64,000 nt of DNA from Neodontobutis hainanensis (Eukaryota; Chordata; Actinopteri; Gobiiformes; Odontobutidae): contig JALDNG010000080.1 in the NCBI GenBank assembly GCA_024349245.1, positions 1,432,001 through 1,496,000 on the forward strand. The letters run 5' to 3'. Position numbers and translations under genes: made by a program. The notes under the pieces were generated by a model. The model had not been told where the DNA came from, searched no databases, and saw nothing but the letters and a program-made list of their open reading frames with translations. Numbering within the stretch: the stretch's first letter is position 1; every line of letters starts with the position of its first letter. Shown in pieces: positions 43,501 to 55,925 of the stretch.

Positions 43501-45529
43501 TGTCTCCCAAAAGCCTACCGTACCACTTTGGGGAAGCCTCGGCTCAGTGTCACAAGCTGTCAATGGCGTGTGGTCACCTTTCGAAAAGGTGGAGCTAAAC
43601 TCTTCAGTCAGCTCATTGGACATTGCAGACGCCGCTCTTCTACACTGGAAACGCATGTCTCTTCAGGGGTTAACCCTACCCAACCATATTGTAATGACCC
43701 GACCCATACCCCACAGTCGAAACAAGGCTTAGAGTAAATGAGTGACATTCCGGCTGGTATACTTTGGGGGTTAAGTTTCTATTTTTATGTCAAGAAATCA
43801 AAATAACCTTTAGGCTATTATTTATGGTTAATATTTACCTAGATGATCCAAGAACTAATATAAAGAGCATTTGCCTAGGGATGAGAAAAAGGGTGCTTCC
43901 CAGCCGCCAGGATTCTTCCTTGGCAGGACTTCTTAGGAGTAGTCCAGGTCATCCCCAATGCAGAAAAGCCTCTTCCAATCCATTCCTACTCCAAAAGGAC
44001 TCCAAATGGCTAAAACACAGTAAAGATGCATCCATAGATCCTCCATGTCCTTTATTTATGGAGAATGCATGCGTGCACTTTTCTGAAGGGATGGACAAAG
44101 TTTTGAATTGTTTCTCAAACGTGCAAAAAAGAGAAGAGGAGGTTAGTGTGATTGGAAATAATTCCCAGATTTGTGACAGAAGAGCTGAGTGGGATGTGGT
44201 TGCCAAATAAGAATATTCCTTTGTCAGAAATTATTGAAAAGCCTAGAAACTGGAATGTGAATTTGCCTGTGTGTGTGAATTTGACCTTGTACTCCCAATT
44301 TAAGGTTAAAGGTTGGTGTGACACTTTGACAGACTAGATTCCTCCACCAGTGATAACAACACAGGCTGCTGGTTGTGTCCCTGTCAGAGGAAAAGAGGAG
44401 GGGGCAATGGAGGTGTGGAGGTGTGGAGAGTAGAGAAAGATGGCCTGACAAAACCAGACTCAACGCCAACATAATGTCTCCACTGGGGGCCACAACAGCC
44501 TGTGCGCTCATCGTTCTTCCTCCTCCTTTCTCCTCTCCTTCTTTTATCCCTGCGTCTCAGTTGTCTGGCTTATTCTCAGCTTGTCATTCTCTCTCGCTCC
44601 TGTCCTGTTGCTTGTGTCTTTTGGCCCATCCTGTTCTTTGTCTGTTCCCGCTCTCATTTAGCTTTTCATCACCTCTTTGATTCAGAATATATCCCCTGTC
44701 TGTCTGAATGTGTCCCTTGTCCTTGCCCCACCTCCCTTTTTCCACCATGTCCTGCATCTCTCCATCCCGAAACCTGTTTCTTTGTCAGTGTACTTATTCC
44801 TTTACTTGCACTAGCCAATAGCAGCCAACATTGTCGACTTTGAACTTAGAATCTGCTCATTATAAATATATTACACTACACCACATGCTCAACCAACATG
44901 TTCTTTAGTCCTGCCTCAGCATAAATGTCACTCCGACAGAAAATTGACAGCTGTCCCTTTGTGAACAGATTCATTAAAAGTGTGACATCAGCTTATTACA
45001 AGACAACGGCAGGTGGTGCTAAATTGCATAGTTGCATTTTGTGATGGATATTCAAAGCATTATGCATACATTTGTTGTATTTTATGTATGCCCCATCATT
45101 CTGTATATCATCAATTATTCTAAGTTCAGATCAGTGTCATTTCTATATGCATAGTCTAAGTTTCTATGATATGACTTTTCTATGATGAGACTATTAGTGG
45201 TGTGCAATTTAGTTGACCCCTTTAGACTTTTGCAGATACGGTCTCATACTGTATCATTCCATTCTAATGCTGACTAATTCTAATGCTCTAAGACTGAGAG
45301 CAACCAAACCCAAGAGTTTCATTTGAAAATTACTAACACTTATTTATTGCGGCATCAACATTAATCTATAGTTATTTCTGATTCATACCTGTTGGTGATA
45401 GGAAAAGACACTAATGGCAAATTCTCCAGCTGGAGGAAGAGCTCTTAGTCCTACACCACCTTTGTTTTAAAATTCAAAGTAACATTATTAATCGACAAGT
45501 GAAAATTTAGTTCCACAAACTGATAGATT
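43501..45529. other. Intron DNA, little assigned
   Basis: 43576-43620 resembles 19556-19605 (AAAGGTGGAGCTAAAC and a following CAG/CGGCTxA-type run), suggesting a shared unnamed repeat. The frame 43764-44210 (148 codons) has no domain. 44500-44800 is CT-rich, giving long meaningless open frames on the + strand. Confidence 0.4.
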
Positions 45530-45720
45530 GAACAGTCTTGTGGCAGTCTGGAAGAAGGAGTTCTTGTAGCGTTGTGTCCTGTAGTTTTTCACTAATCTCA
45601 GACGTCCACTGGTTCAAAAGCCCAGTGCAGGGGAAGGACCATGTTGTTCAGTATAGCATCTGTCCCTTTTGTGTGTCTGTTACTCCATTACCTCAATCAG
45701 AGTCTCTAAACTAATTACTA
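45530..45720 (+). repeat. Dispersed repeat (GGAAGAAGGAGTTCTTGT type)
   Basis: GGAAGAAGGAGTTCTTGTAG and CATGTTGTTCAGTATAG are shared, in the same order and orientation, with 49960-50075. It probably represents a LINE 3' region; the family is not named. Confidence 0.55.
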
Positions 45721-47534
45721 TAGTTGAACAAGCCCTCTCTACAATCTCTTTTTCTCAGACTTTGTTGTGTTGTGTTCATTTGGTTCTGTATTTCTGCAGT
45801 ATTTAGCCACTAACGTCTTCTTTGGCTGAAATAAGGTTGTCATGTCAACAGTTAGGCTTCTTTGTGTGGAGTATTGGAATCAATTACATATTCTATTTTA
45901 TCAAATTATTAGCAGCAGAAAACAACAAAGTGGTTCACTGTAGGGATGTCTCTATACATCAGTCTGGTTGGTCCAGTGCCCTGGTGTTTCTAAACTGTCC
46001 TTGTACGTTTAAACTGTGTTTCAGTTTTGGCTGCACATAGTCCCAGAGTAGAGCTCAGCAGAGTTTTATGTTGGGGGGAAACTCCTCGTCATGGCTGCAC
46101 TGTCTGAACCTCTGGAGTTTCTCACCTGTGGGCACCTCCTGAAAATTGCTTCCCGATAAAAATAGTGCTCCGCCGCCACAGTCCTGGCCCACTTTATTAG
46201 CCGAGCGTTGTGGAAAAGCCTTGTGGGTAGAGGGACGGGTGCAGACTGATGGTTTCAAATGAAACACACACTCTCCCTGTGTATCCACACAAACACAGGT
46301 GCAGTCAGATATAAACACAGGCAGCAGACAGAATTGGGCCGAACTCGGATACCAGGCCGGGCTTTGGACCAACTTGATGCAGAGAACAAAAAGTTATGCA
46401 AAGTGAATACATACTCTGCCAGATGACATTGTGGATCTCACAGGTATTCCCTGAACAGGTAAGGGCAAAAAAAATACAACAAGACAAACACAATTAGGTA
46501 CTTTTACCAAATTAGAGTTCTACTTTAGAGCTGCATAGTTAACCTCTTTTGTATTGTATGTAATTAGTCATGCCTTCTAAAAATTATATGGAAATGTATA
46601 ATTCACAAACCACTGACTGCTATTGCAGTTTTCTCTTTCCAAATTTTGAGGCATTGTGGTACTTACACATAATCAATCTTAAAATGCACACGTTGTCATC
46701 TCAAATCCCTGTTCATCCCAAAATGGAACACTGCAACACCTACCCGAACCTGTCAGGCATTAATTATTGTCTAAAAGTGTTGGACCTGATGTGTGGGGTG
46801 CTCCAGCACAGCCAGACTCCACCTGAACTCATCTGATGATCATTAGAGCTGATTCAAAGTGAGCGCCAGCGCTGACGGCAGCCTGATGTGCTCTAATTAA
46901 TTCAATCAGTTAAATAACAATGAGACATCAGATTATTCTGGAAGTTAGTGAATCCAGAAACGGACTTTAACCAGACTGTGGCGTGTCTGGCTCATGTATT
47001 CAACACTTTACATAAGCCAGATGTAAATCCAACGTCAAACTGATTTGAGTTCATTTACACAGCAAGAGTTTGTGAAAGATGAGTTTTTAAAAATAAACTT
47101 TTTTTTTTTTAATGGCACTGTAGGCTGAAATTTGGCTAGTGCTGCTAACCCTACGACCACAACGCCAACCTCTTTACAGTCAGTGCAGTTACACGCAACA
47201 AGAAGAATTTAGTTTAACTCAAAGGCAGTAATTCTAATTACTCAGCCAGCAGCCATCATTGTGCCGCAACATAATTGTTTTAACTAGAATCTTTGTTTTT
47301 ACATTTGGTCACAATTGTGTTACAATAAATACATAGTTTGGAGGCCATTTTCTTTTCTTTCTTTTCCCCAATGTTTTCTTGTTTGTCACTTCCTGCATTT
47401 GGTTGAAAAATCCCCAAGAGATGCAGGTAAAAATATACCCATTCATAAAGATGGGGTTTTACACAGGGCTAGTTTTATGATTACATCAAATTTACACACT
47501 TTTCAGGGAGGGAGGGAAGACGCTTTACATATCA
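45721..47534. other. Intron DNA, no gene seen
   Basis: No recognised repeat. Opposite-strand open frames near 46055-46372 and 46570-46836 have no domains. Confidence 0.4.
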
Positions 47535-47645
47535 ATTATTCATTCACTCCACAGTCACACACTGGTGGTGGTAAGTTACATCTGTAGACACAGCTGCCCT
47601 GTGGCAGACTGACAGAAAGACATGGCAGCCATTTTTTTATAAAAG
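47535..47645 (-). repeat. SINE 3' fragment
   Basis: ATTATTCATTCACTCCACAG, TCACACACTGGTGGTGGTAAG and CACAGCTGCCCTGTGGCAG match the SINE 3' body. It immediately precedes the L2 element. Confidence 0.65.
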
Positions 47646-47649
47646 TAGT

Positions 47650-49875
47650 CCATCAAACTCTGCTGAGGCCCGTACCATCTGAAAAGGGATATACATCCAG
47701 ACCAGCTCGTACATCCTCGTCTGCCCCCTGGTTATCCGATGTTCTACGTGAGCATCGCACCAGCCTCCGGTCAGCTGAGAGAAAATGGCGCAAGTCAAAA
47801 GATCTCACTGACCTCTCTATCTACCAGTCTCTCCTCTATAATTTCTCTGCTGATGTCACTTCTGCAAAAACTGACTACTACCATTCTAAGTTAATCAACT
47901 CACCTGAATCACGCACTCTCTTTAAAACCTTCTCTGCCCTCCTTTGTCCGCCTGCTCCCCCTCCTTCATCAGAGTTAACAGCTGATGATTTTGCGTCTTT
48001 CTTTGTAAAGAAAACAACTGCCATCAGCAGTCAGTTTTCTGCGCCAACTCTTTCACACCCCTGATACGTGTTTGCTCCCCTCTTTTTCTCCTCTAACTGA
48101 AGCAGACATTTCCAAGGTCATTAGTTCTAACCACCCTACCACCTGTCCGCTAGATCCCATCCTCATACATCTCCTTCAGGCCATCTCTCCATCTGTCGTG
48201 CCTGCTCTCACCCACATCATCAACTCATCTCTCTCCACTGGGTCATTCCCCAGAGCTTTCAAAGAGGCCTGCATCACACCACTACTGAAGAAACCCAATC
48301 TAAACCCTACTCTGTTAGAAAACTACAGAATGGTTTCCCTCCTTCCCTTTACTGCCAAAGCTCTGGAGCGAGTCGTGTTTAACCAGCTCTCCTCCTTTCT
48401 CACACGAAACAACCTCTTGGACCAGAACCAGTCTGGGTTCAAGAGCGGACATTCCACCAAAACTGCTCTGCTCTCAGTCATCGAAGCCCTGAGACTGGCA
48501 AAGGCAACATCCAAGTCATCTGTACTCATCTTACTGGATCTGTCTGCTGCCTTTGACACTGTTAATCATCACATCCTCTTGTCTTCTCTCAGTGCGATGG
48601 GTGTCTCTGGAATGGCATTGCAATGGTTCAAGTCTTACCTCTCGGGTAGGTCATTCAGAGTTTCCTGGAGAAATGAGGTCTCTGAGCCCCAACATCTCAA
48701 TACAGGGGTGCCTCAGGGCTCGGTGCCACAGGGCTCAGTGCTTGGACCGCTACTCTTTTCCATTTACATGACATCCCTCGGCTCTGTCATTCAGAAGCAT
48801 GGCTTTTCCTATCACTGCTGCAGATGACACTCAACTCCACTTGTCATTTCAGCCTGATGATCCGACGGTCTCTGTTCGTGTCTCGGCCTGAGTGACATCT
48901 CACTTTGGATGCAGGACCATCACCTGCAGCTGAACCTTGGAAAAACAGAACTGCTTGTGATTCCTGCCAACCCAAAGACCCGCCACAACCTCTCCATTCA
49001 ACTAGGCTCATCAACCATTACACCGTCCAGCACTGCCAGAAATCTGGGAGTGGTAATTGATGATCAACTAAACTTCACAAGTCATGTTGCCAGCACCATC
49101 AGGTCCTGTAGATTCATCCTCACAACATTAAGAAAATTAGACCTTTCCTATCAGTGCACTCTACGCAAATCCTTGTTCAGGCTCTTGTCTTGTCCAAACT
49201 GGATTATTGCTATGCTCTTCTGGCTGGACTGCCTGCTGCACAACCCAACCTCTGCAGCTGATTCAGAAAGCAGCAGCAAGAGTGGTCTTTAAAGAACCGA
49301 AGAGAGCGCACGTAACTCCTCTCCTCATTAGGTTACACTGGCTCCTGGTTGATGCTCACATTAAGTTCAAAGCTATGCTCTTGGCCTACAAGACCACCAC
49401 TGGCTCCGCCCCCTCATATCTTCACTCACTGATACAGACCTATGTTCCTACCTATGTCCCTGCGCTCTGCTAATGAAAAACGTCTGGTGGTACCATCCCA
49501 AAAAGGAAAAAAATCACTCTCACGCACTTTCTCAGGATCTGTTCCACATTGGTGGAATGATCTACTGCTGCTACAAGATCAGCAGATTCTGTAGCTATCT
49601 TTAAAAAACGCTTGAAAACACATCTCTTCTGTCAACACCTGACTGACAAACACTGAATTCTACTTCCTTTCTATCGATTCCTTTTCTAAAAAAAAAAAAA
49701 AAAAAACTTATCCTTGGCTTTGATTACTGTGCTAGGTTTTTAACTGACTAGTTTTTTGTGCACTTATGCTTTTTGTTACCTTGTGTTGTTGAAATTGCTT
49801 CCATTGTTTTCCTCACTTGTAAGTCGCTTTGGATAAAAGCGTCTGCTAAATGACTAAATGTAAATAAATAAATGA
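47650..49875 (+). mobile_element. L2-type LINE, 5' truncated
   Basis: The region 47695-48065 reads SSAPWLSDVLREHRTSLRSA and FKTFSALLCPPAPPPSSEL (pre-RT linker). The frame 48072-48827 is the reverse transcriptase: CITPLLKKPNLNPTLLENYR, LDLSAAFDTVNHHILL (motif A) and TGVPQGSV...LGPLLFSIY. A 1-base shift occurs just before ADDTQLH, so the YADD tyrosine is lost near 48815. The C-terminal half continues at 48909-49473 (LQLNLGKTELLVIPANPK, RNLGVVIDDQLNF). The 3' UTR ends at 49820-49875 with AAGTCGCTTTGGATAAAAGC GTCTGCTAAATG and TAAATGTAAATAAATAAATG, the standard L2 tail. A poly-A run interrupts the UTR at 49688-49706. Confidence 0.9.
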
Positions 49876-49899
49876 TTCAGTTTAATTTAACTTCCACAA

Positions 49900-50110
49900 G
49901 GGGAAATTCAGTTGTTAGGTCTCTTCAAATGAATTTATTCAGGCTTCATCTTTCACAGATTGATTGGAGAGTCTTATTGCAGTCGGGAAGAAGGAGTTCT
50001 TGTGGAGTTCTGTCCTGCAGCTCCCTGATCTCCCGACACAAGCGATGGTCCGTGTTGTTTAGTATACGCGGTTATTGTGAAAAGGGCAAGCTTCAGCTCC
50101 TGTTTCTCCT
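49900..50110 (+). repeat. Dispersed repeat, second copy of the 45530 family
   Basis: GGGAAGAAGGAGTTCTTGTG, TCTGTCCTGCAGCTCCCTGA and CCGTGTTGTTTAGTATACG parallel 45545-45660. Confidence 0.55.
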
Positions 50111-53100
50111 TTGATTCCCAGATCTACAGCCTCTGTAATTCCTCCTTATGTTTCTGGAACCACCTGACCAACACCATAGACAATGTTTCCTCGTAGATGC
50201 AACAGATGTTCTCTTGTTCAAATGATTCTGGTTGTTGTATCCAATACAAATATGAATTTGAGAATGATAAAATAATTAACTAAAAACAGGTGCTTATGAA
50301 TGTATTCTTCAGTTCTTTCAATAAAAGTTGTAATTCCCTCAACATGACAAGACAGCTTCAGATCCAGTTTAAGTGTGTACCAGAGGGAGGGGCCTCTTTA
50401 GCCAGTTTAGAACGCACTGATGGAACGCTGTATGTCATAAAAGCAACCCATCAGTGAAGGCTGAAAGAAATTTTGTAGAGTTCCTAACATTTACTGAAGA
50501 AGCAGCATTTGAATTATTTAAAAGAGAAATTACGTATTCTCTTAGAAACGCGTTAATGCAACCTGCAGAGGAGTTTTGCTTTGTGTTGCACGTGTGTCAG
50601 TGTTACATGATGGAGTTTAGTGTCCAAAAGAAAGATTGCTCAGTAGTTCAACATAATGCAAGTCTATAAAATGATAGTGTGAGGGATCAAGAACAGAGGG
50701 GTTGTTTTGGACACAGTTCTGGTTACAGCATGCATCATGGCTGTTTGAATATTTTTAGTAAAAACTGCTCATTGGTGCACACACAAAAACATCTGGGTTC
50801 AGGGATTACCTGTTACATGGCCCGTAAGGCATCCACATGTGTTCACTTCCCCCTGTGATGTGTCCTTACCAATAGGCTTCACACTGGGCAGTACCACAAG
50901 TGTCCACTGTTGACATACCTCCATGAACTGAAGCTATAGCACGGAAGAGGGGGAGAATAAATGAGTTGTGTGAAAGGCGGTGCAGGAGAAAGGCAGGTCA
51001 TCATCAGTTCCCTTTGGAAAATCCCCAAATGCAGCGAGATGGTCTGGCAGTCAAGGTGAGCAGCAGAGGACACCCTCAGCCCTCCGTCCTTCCCTCCCTC
51101 CCACAGTCCCCCCCTGTGCGCTCCCCTGCACCCGCTCCAGCTGTTCTCATTACCGCCTCCTCCTCTCTGCACACATTTGTACGTCGGTGTCAGAGGCGTG
51201 TAGATTCATCACTGTGTGCAGTCGGATGTATCTGGCGCCGTTCGCAGATGCCTCGGTCCTGTCAGGCCTGGTCGGGCTCCAGCGCTCTTCAGGGCGACCC
51301 TGCAAAATGCCAGAATGTAGGCACAGCATCGGCCTTTAAACTGCTAAAAACTTGTGTCTCCTCAACATTGGTCAGCAGTTTACAGGCACTCGGGGTTTAG
51401 TGGAGTACACAGAGGCTGGATGTAAAACACAAGGCTTAAAAGCCATTTAGCTTTGGTCAAGGTCTTAATAAATGTTGTCTTTGAAAACTAAATTGCAGTC
51501 ATGTCATTTGAATGGTCTACAAAATGTAAAAGTGAGCTATGCTTTTGGACTTTTTCTAAGCAGTGGTTGCTAGCTCTATAGCAATTATACCAGTCTTTTT
51601 ACAACATCAATTTCAGACGTACAACAAAACATAAACAGAATCTGCTCCAACTGATTCAAAAAGAAATGTCTGTAGTGCTTTAGAAACAGATTTAAACACA
51701 CTTCATACAAACCTTCTGCTGTTGAGACAGAGTTTGTCAGCAGCAGGACTCTAATAACGATTCAAACCTGAGTGAGCCATTATTTTTTGGCAAAGCATAT
51801 CTCATAAAACTAAAAGATTTGCTGATGCTTCAAACTAATCATGGCTCCAGAGAAAAAGTCAGCAAAAAAAGGTCAAAAAACATGTGTACATTTGGTTTAC
51901 ACTTTTGAACATTGAATAAGATGAGAGTTGTAGAAAAAGACATTTGCACAAATAAACGCCATGGTGTCTCATTTACATTTTTGGGGGAAAATTGTATTTA
52001 TTGATCATAATATAATTTTGAGGCTTTGGCAAAAAAATCTATTACATTATACAATAATCTTGTAGCATTGATACAATCAATTATTCCAGTGGTCTTGAGA
52101 TTGGAGAAAAAAAAGATGCACATTTACAATTATATTTGCAAACCAATGTTGAGTTTATTGTAGCTGTAGCCATTATAACTCACTGTAATATTTAATGTCT
52201 AGCAAACTTTTTTATTTTTTTGTTGATTGATCTCGTTCATTTTGCAGAGGGCTGTTTTCTAGGAGGCCTCTTGTCTGAATTGAACAAGGATTATTGTAGA
52301 AGCTGTGGTGGAAATTAATTTCTTCCTAATGTTGGCTTGTCTCTGTGGCATAAACACAGCACTTGCGTTTCCTTGCAGCCGGTTAGGAGTTTCCTAGCTG
52401 CTCTGTGAATTGCAGTGCAGACTATGATGCATCTGCTGCAGTGAAAGGCCGGTCTGCAGAATCTCTAGTTTTTAACATGACGCACTGCTCCACATATGTT
52501 AACATTAATCTAATCAGCATTATTCCATTTATAATTAACACAAACCAGAATAATCATCTGACAATGTCTGTCATTACTGGTTGATTTAGTAGAAGAGTGA
52601 GTGGAGGTTATGGATCTGGGTTAGGAATGCACATACACCGACAGTGGATCAACAACACAATTCTTTCAGTCTGTAATGCTGAGCGTTCCTTCTTTTCTTG
52701 TCTAAACTATTATTCTCACACAGTGACAGATTGCTTCAGTTATGTTTGTAGAAAAATGCTTCCCACTTTAACACTGTTTAGCCGCTGTACTCCAAGTCAA
52801 CTGGAAAAAACACTCTTATATTCTGCTGCTGCTGCTTCTGGGACTTGACAAACTTCTTTTGAAATGTCAGAGGTAGTTTTTCACTTAATGCTTGTTGTAG
52901 ATGTTGATGTGGTCTAAAAGCCGAGGCCTACCCACCAGAGGAAACACTGCTGGCTCACTCCGGTCTGTGAAAACTTTGATGATAGCTGAGCACCAACGAT
53001 GCCTTCCCACTCTGCTAATTATTAGCTATATCTTAATTATTTTGCAGGCTCCTGTGATGCTTTCTCAGCAGTTTACTCTCAAGTATAAAGTTGTTTTCTC

Positions 53101-53516
53101 CTCATTTGCTCTGATAATAATCTGCCTGCCAGTAAACAAGAGGAGCTAAACTTGCTTTGAGTGCATTTACTGCTGATTCTTATCCAGCCATCAATAAAGC
53201 ATCCGCAGGTAAATGGTTTAAAAGGCTATAGCACTTTGAGCCTAATCCTAAAATCCTGCACACTTTATGGATGCAGCTAAATAGATTTTATTGTCACAGA
53301 GTCATAAAAGCTGATTTGTTGTGCTGCTTCACAAACTCTAACAACTGCTTCCAATATTATGGCAAAGTGTAAAATCTCAACACTGCAATTCACCATCGGT
53401 CCTTTTTTTTTTTTTTGACCTGAGCCACCATTTGGACTTTCCCCCACAGGATGTCTTTTATGAGTATGGTTTTATTACACGGTGAAGTGGAGCGACAGGG
53501 CTGAGAGGGAGGCTGA
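50111..53516. other. Intron DNA, no gene or repeat assigned
   Basis: 50960-51310 is locally GC-richer and not obviously repetitive, with overlapping open frames (144 and 119 codons) that share no known domain. The remainder is AT-rich. Confidence 0.45.
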
Positions 53517-53580
<64 letters not shown>

Positions 53581-53600
53581 TAATAATATATATATATATT
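53517..53600. repeat. (AT)n microsatellite
   Basis: About 80 bases of TA dinucleotides with a few interruptions, followed by a T-rich run. Confidence 0.95.
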
Positions 53601-53830
53601 TATTTTATTTTTTTTATTTTAATTGTTTTATTTTTTATTTGACCTGATAAGAACCCATTGAGATCAAGATCTCTTTTACAAAGGTGACCTGGCCAAGTGG
53701 TCTGCAAGCACAGGTCATTATGAATAATACGTTACAACAATAATAAATAATAAGTTACAACAAGTTAGAACGACTAACACAAAGAAACTAAACTAAAAGT
53801 GCATCATTGAGAACACAGTAACATTTCAGT
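53601..53830. repeat. Dispersed repeat (CCCATTGAGATCAAGATCTC type)
   Basis: TTTTATTTGACCTGATAAGA followed by CCCATTGAGATCAAGATCTC and CAAAGGTGACCTGGCCAAG resembles a common fish LINE tail. Only the tail region is present. Confidence 0.5.
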
Positions 53831-54459
53831 CACATTCTAACGTGCTCTATTTTTTAAGATTATGTCACACGTGATCTTAAAAATGCATCACCCAAAAATT
53901 AACACACTTAAAGAGAGTCGAACTTTTGTACAAAGTTGGAATAAACGGCGTTTATTGCTCAACATATCCTACACAATTTGAGCTGGACTGATGTGAAACT
54001 AGAGACCAACTGACGTACCACTAAGCACCATCGCCTTTGTTTGGTTGGACAAGCCTTGAGTCACTACTGAACACACAATGGGATCAACTCTGTGGTGGGA
54101 GAAGATGATTATTCAGAATCTTACTCCCCAATCTGATGTGCTGGATTTGCACTCTCTGAGGGTCATGTCTAATGTGGTACATGTTTCATTAGAATATGCC
54201 AGCTACTTGCTTATAACCCAACGTCATCCCCTTCTTTACACTTTAAAATTCCAAACTAGCATCTCCTCCCTCAGCGAACACAATACATTCACTGAAGCCC
54301 ACCTGCCCTTGAACTCCCCCAGCTCCCCCACCATCATGCTGCACATGAATTCAATTTGAAGTTGTGCTGCCACCAGTCTTTTCTGTTTTGCGTTGGGCAA
54401 CAGTGTTTTTGGGACCAAACTAAAACAGTTCTTTATTCAGGGTTCAGTCCATATTCCCA
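53831..54459. other. Intron DNA, possibly decayed upstream part of the R2-group relic
   Basis: No motif could be identified. The open frame 54078-54359 has no domain. Confidence 0.35.
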
Positions 54460-54985
54460 AGCCAGAGGCCCAGCAGACTGAAAAGGGGAGTGCAACAGGG
54501 ACAGGACAGCCACCGGTGTTCCTCCAGAGTACCTCCATTTTAATATGGACTGAACAACTACACACCAGACAGGACCCTTGATGCATAGTGTGCAAAAAGG
54601 GCCATGAGACAATTTAGCAAAGAACAGCAATGAACATCACATTGCCATAACCAAGTAGCTGCATACTTTATAGAAACATCTGCAAAGCGTATGGACTGGA
54701 AGTACCAAGGTCCAAATGGTACTTTTGGTCACTCTAGAGGGAATGTCTGAGCCAAGATCTTGTGGGACTTCCATATACAGACAGATAAACAAGTCATAAC
54801 TAGCAGAAGAACTGATACAATAAAGTAACACCCAGTGACGTCGACCAAGAAATTCAAAGGGCTGACCAAGGTCTACAGAAATCTCTGTCCAGTAGTGCAC
54901 TCCAAGAACCGCTGAGATACTACCCACAATCCTCAAGTTCCCAGGTCTCTGGCAGAAGCTTTGAGAAAGATGACCGCCCATATTC
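54460..54985 (+). mobile_element. R2-group LINE relic, second copy
   Basis: The + strand reads LQSTSILIWTEQLHTRQDP and a decayed finger CIVCKKGHETI, then YRNICKAYGLEVPRSKW, which matches YRNICTKYGLETPRSKW on the minus strand at about 22600. It ends TEISVQ, stop, CTPRTAEIL and LKFPGLW, matching DISVQKSAVQGTAEI and LKLPGLW at 22235-22180. The endonuclease core (PDIVVVD to KKYQ) is not recognisable between these, so it is deleted or decayed. It lies inside the large fgf11 intron in sense orientation. Confidence 0.75.
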
Positions 54986-55709
54986 TCCATAGCAAAGTTG
55001 TTAGGGAATTTGAGCTGGCCCTTCTACATTCTAACTAAGGAGGCTTGTTTTTAAATTCCTTTGGCCTGACTCTCAGTTCACAGGACTGGCCAGGAGCTGT
55101 CAGCTAGAAAACCAAGGAAGGTTTTCTAGATGACACCATTAACAAATCAGAAAGCGCTAACCGTAAACTGGGAGCAAGGGGGGCAAAGGGATGGCGAGCA
55201 GTTGTACACAGAGGCAGAATCTAACGGCGTTCATCAGCAAGTGCCGGGGCGAACTACTTTTGACTTATACAGTTACGCCTCAGCGTGCATTTTGTAGTGG
55301 TTTTACAGAAATCCCGCTGCATACAGTGTATACCTGCATATCACGTAGACTGCACTACTGCTTGAGACTCTCCGTCTGTCTATGCTTCCTTGGACTAAGG
55401 GTATAAAGCCTAATAGTGTGCGTAGTGCCATGTCAAAGGAAAGGTTCTTACCTGATAGAGCTTAGACTTGGAGCTGAGTTATTCGTCCTGTGTTGACCTT
55501 GATGTCGAGGAAAGGAGCTGACCTGACAGTCTGTGACAAAAACATTTAGGCCATAAGTGAAGAGAAGACAAAAATTTCTCCATCAATTTAGAAGCGACAG
55601 TATATACGTTTTTTAATCCAATTTCTTACATAATCTCATATATAATACATTGTTAAATTATATTGTGCCTAGTTGTTATATGCTGTGTTATTCCTCCACA
55701 TCCTTCAAT
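54986..55709. other. Intron DNA, no gene seen
   Basis: An open frame 55191-55406 (71 codons) has no domain. No repeat recognised. Confidence 0.4.
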
Positions 55710-55925
55710 ATTATTTGTTCATTCATTCAACTCCAGCGGGCTATAGTCTATTCCAATTACTATGACTCTGAGGTGGAGTAATCCCTAGACAATGGCCAAT
55801 TAGTCACAGCTGACAGTTTATCCAAACATGCATGTCTTTAGATAGTGAGAGGATGCCGGACCCAGAGGGAACCCATGGTACCACACTGAGGACATGACAA
55901 ATCCACACTAAATGTCCGTGTGCTC
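55710..55925. repeat. Degraded dispersed fish repeat
   Basis: CATGCATGTCTTTAGATAGT, CCCAGAGGGAACCCATGG and GGACATGACAAATCCACACT resemble a very common fish repeat that reads roughly as ATGTCTTTGGA...CCCAGAGGGAACCCACGCAG...ACATGCAAACTCC. It is heavily mutated. Confidence 0.5.

Noticed and set aside
44375..44843. Two overlapping Ser/Leu/Cys-rich frames of about 100 codons
   Set aside because: CT-rich low-complexity DNA gives open frames in several phases; no domain is present.
54637..54990. 117-codon minus-strand frame
   Set aside because: The + strand shows R2-group LINE phrases over the same bases, so the minus frame is a shadow.
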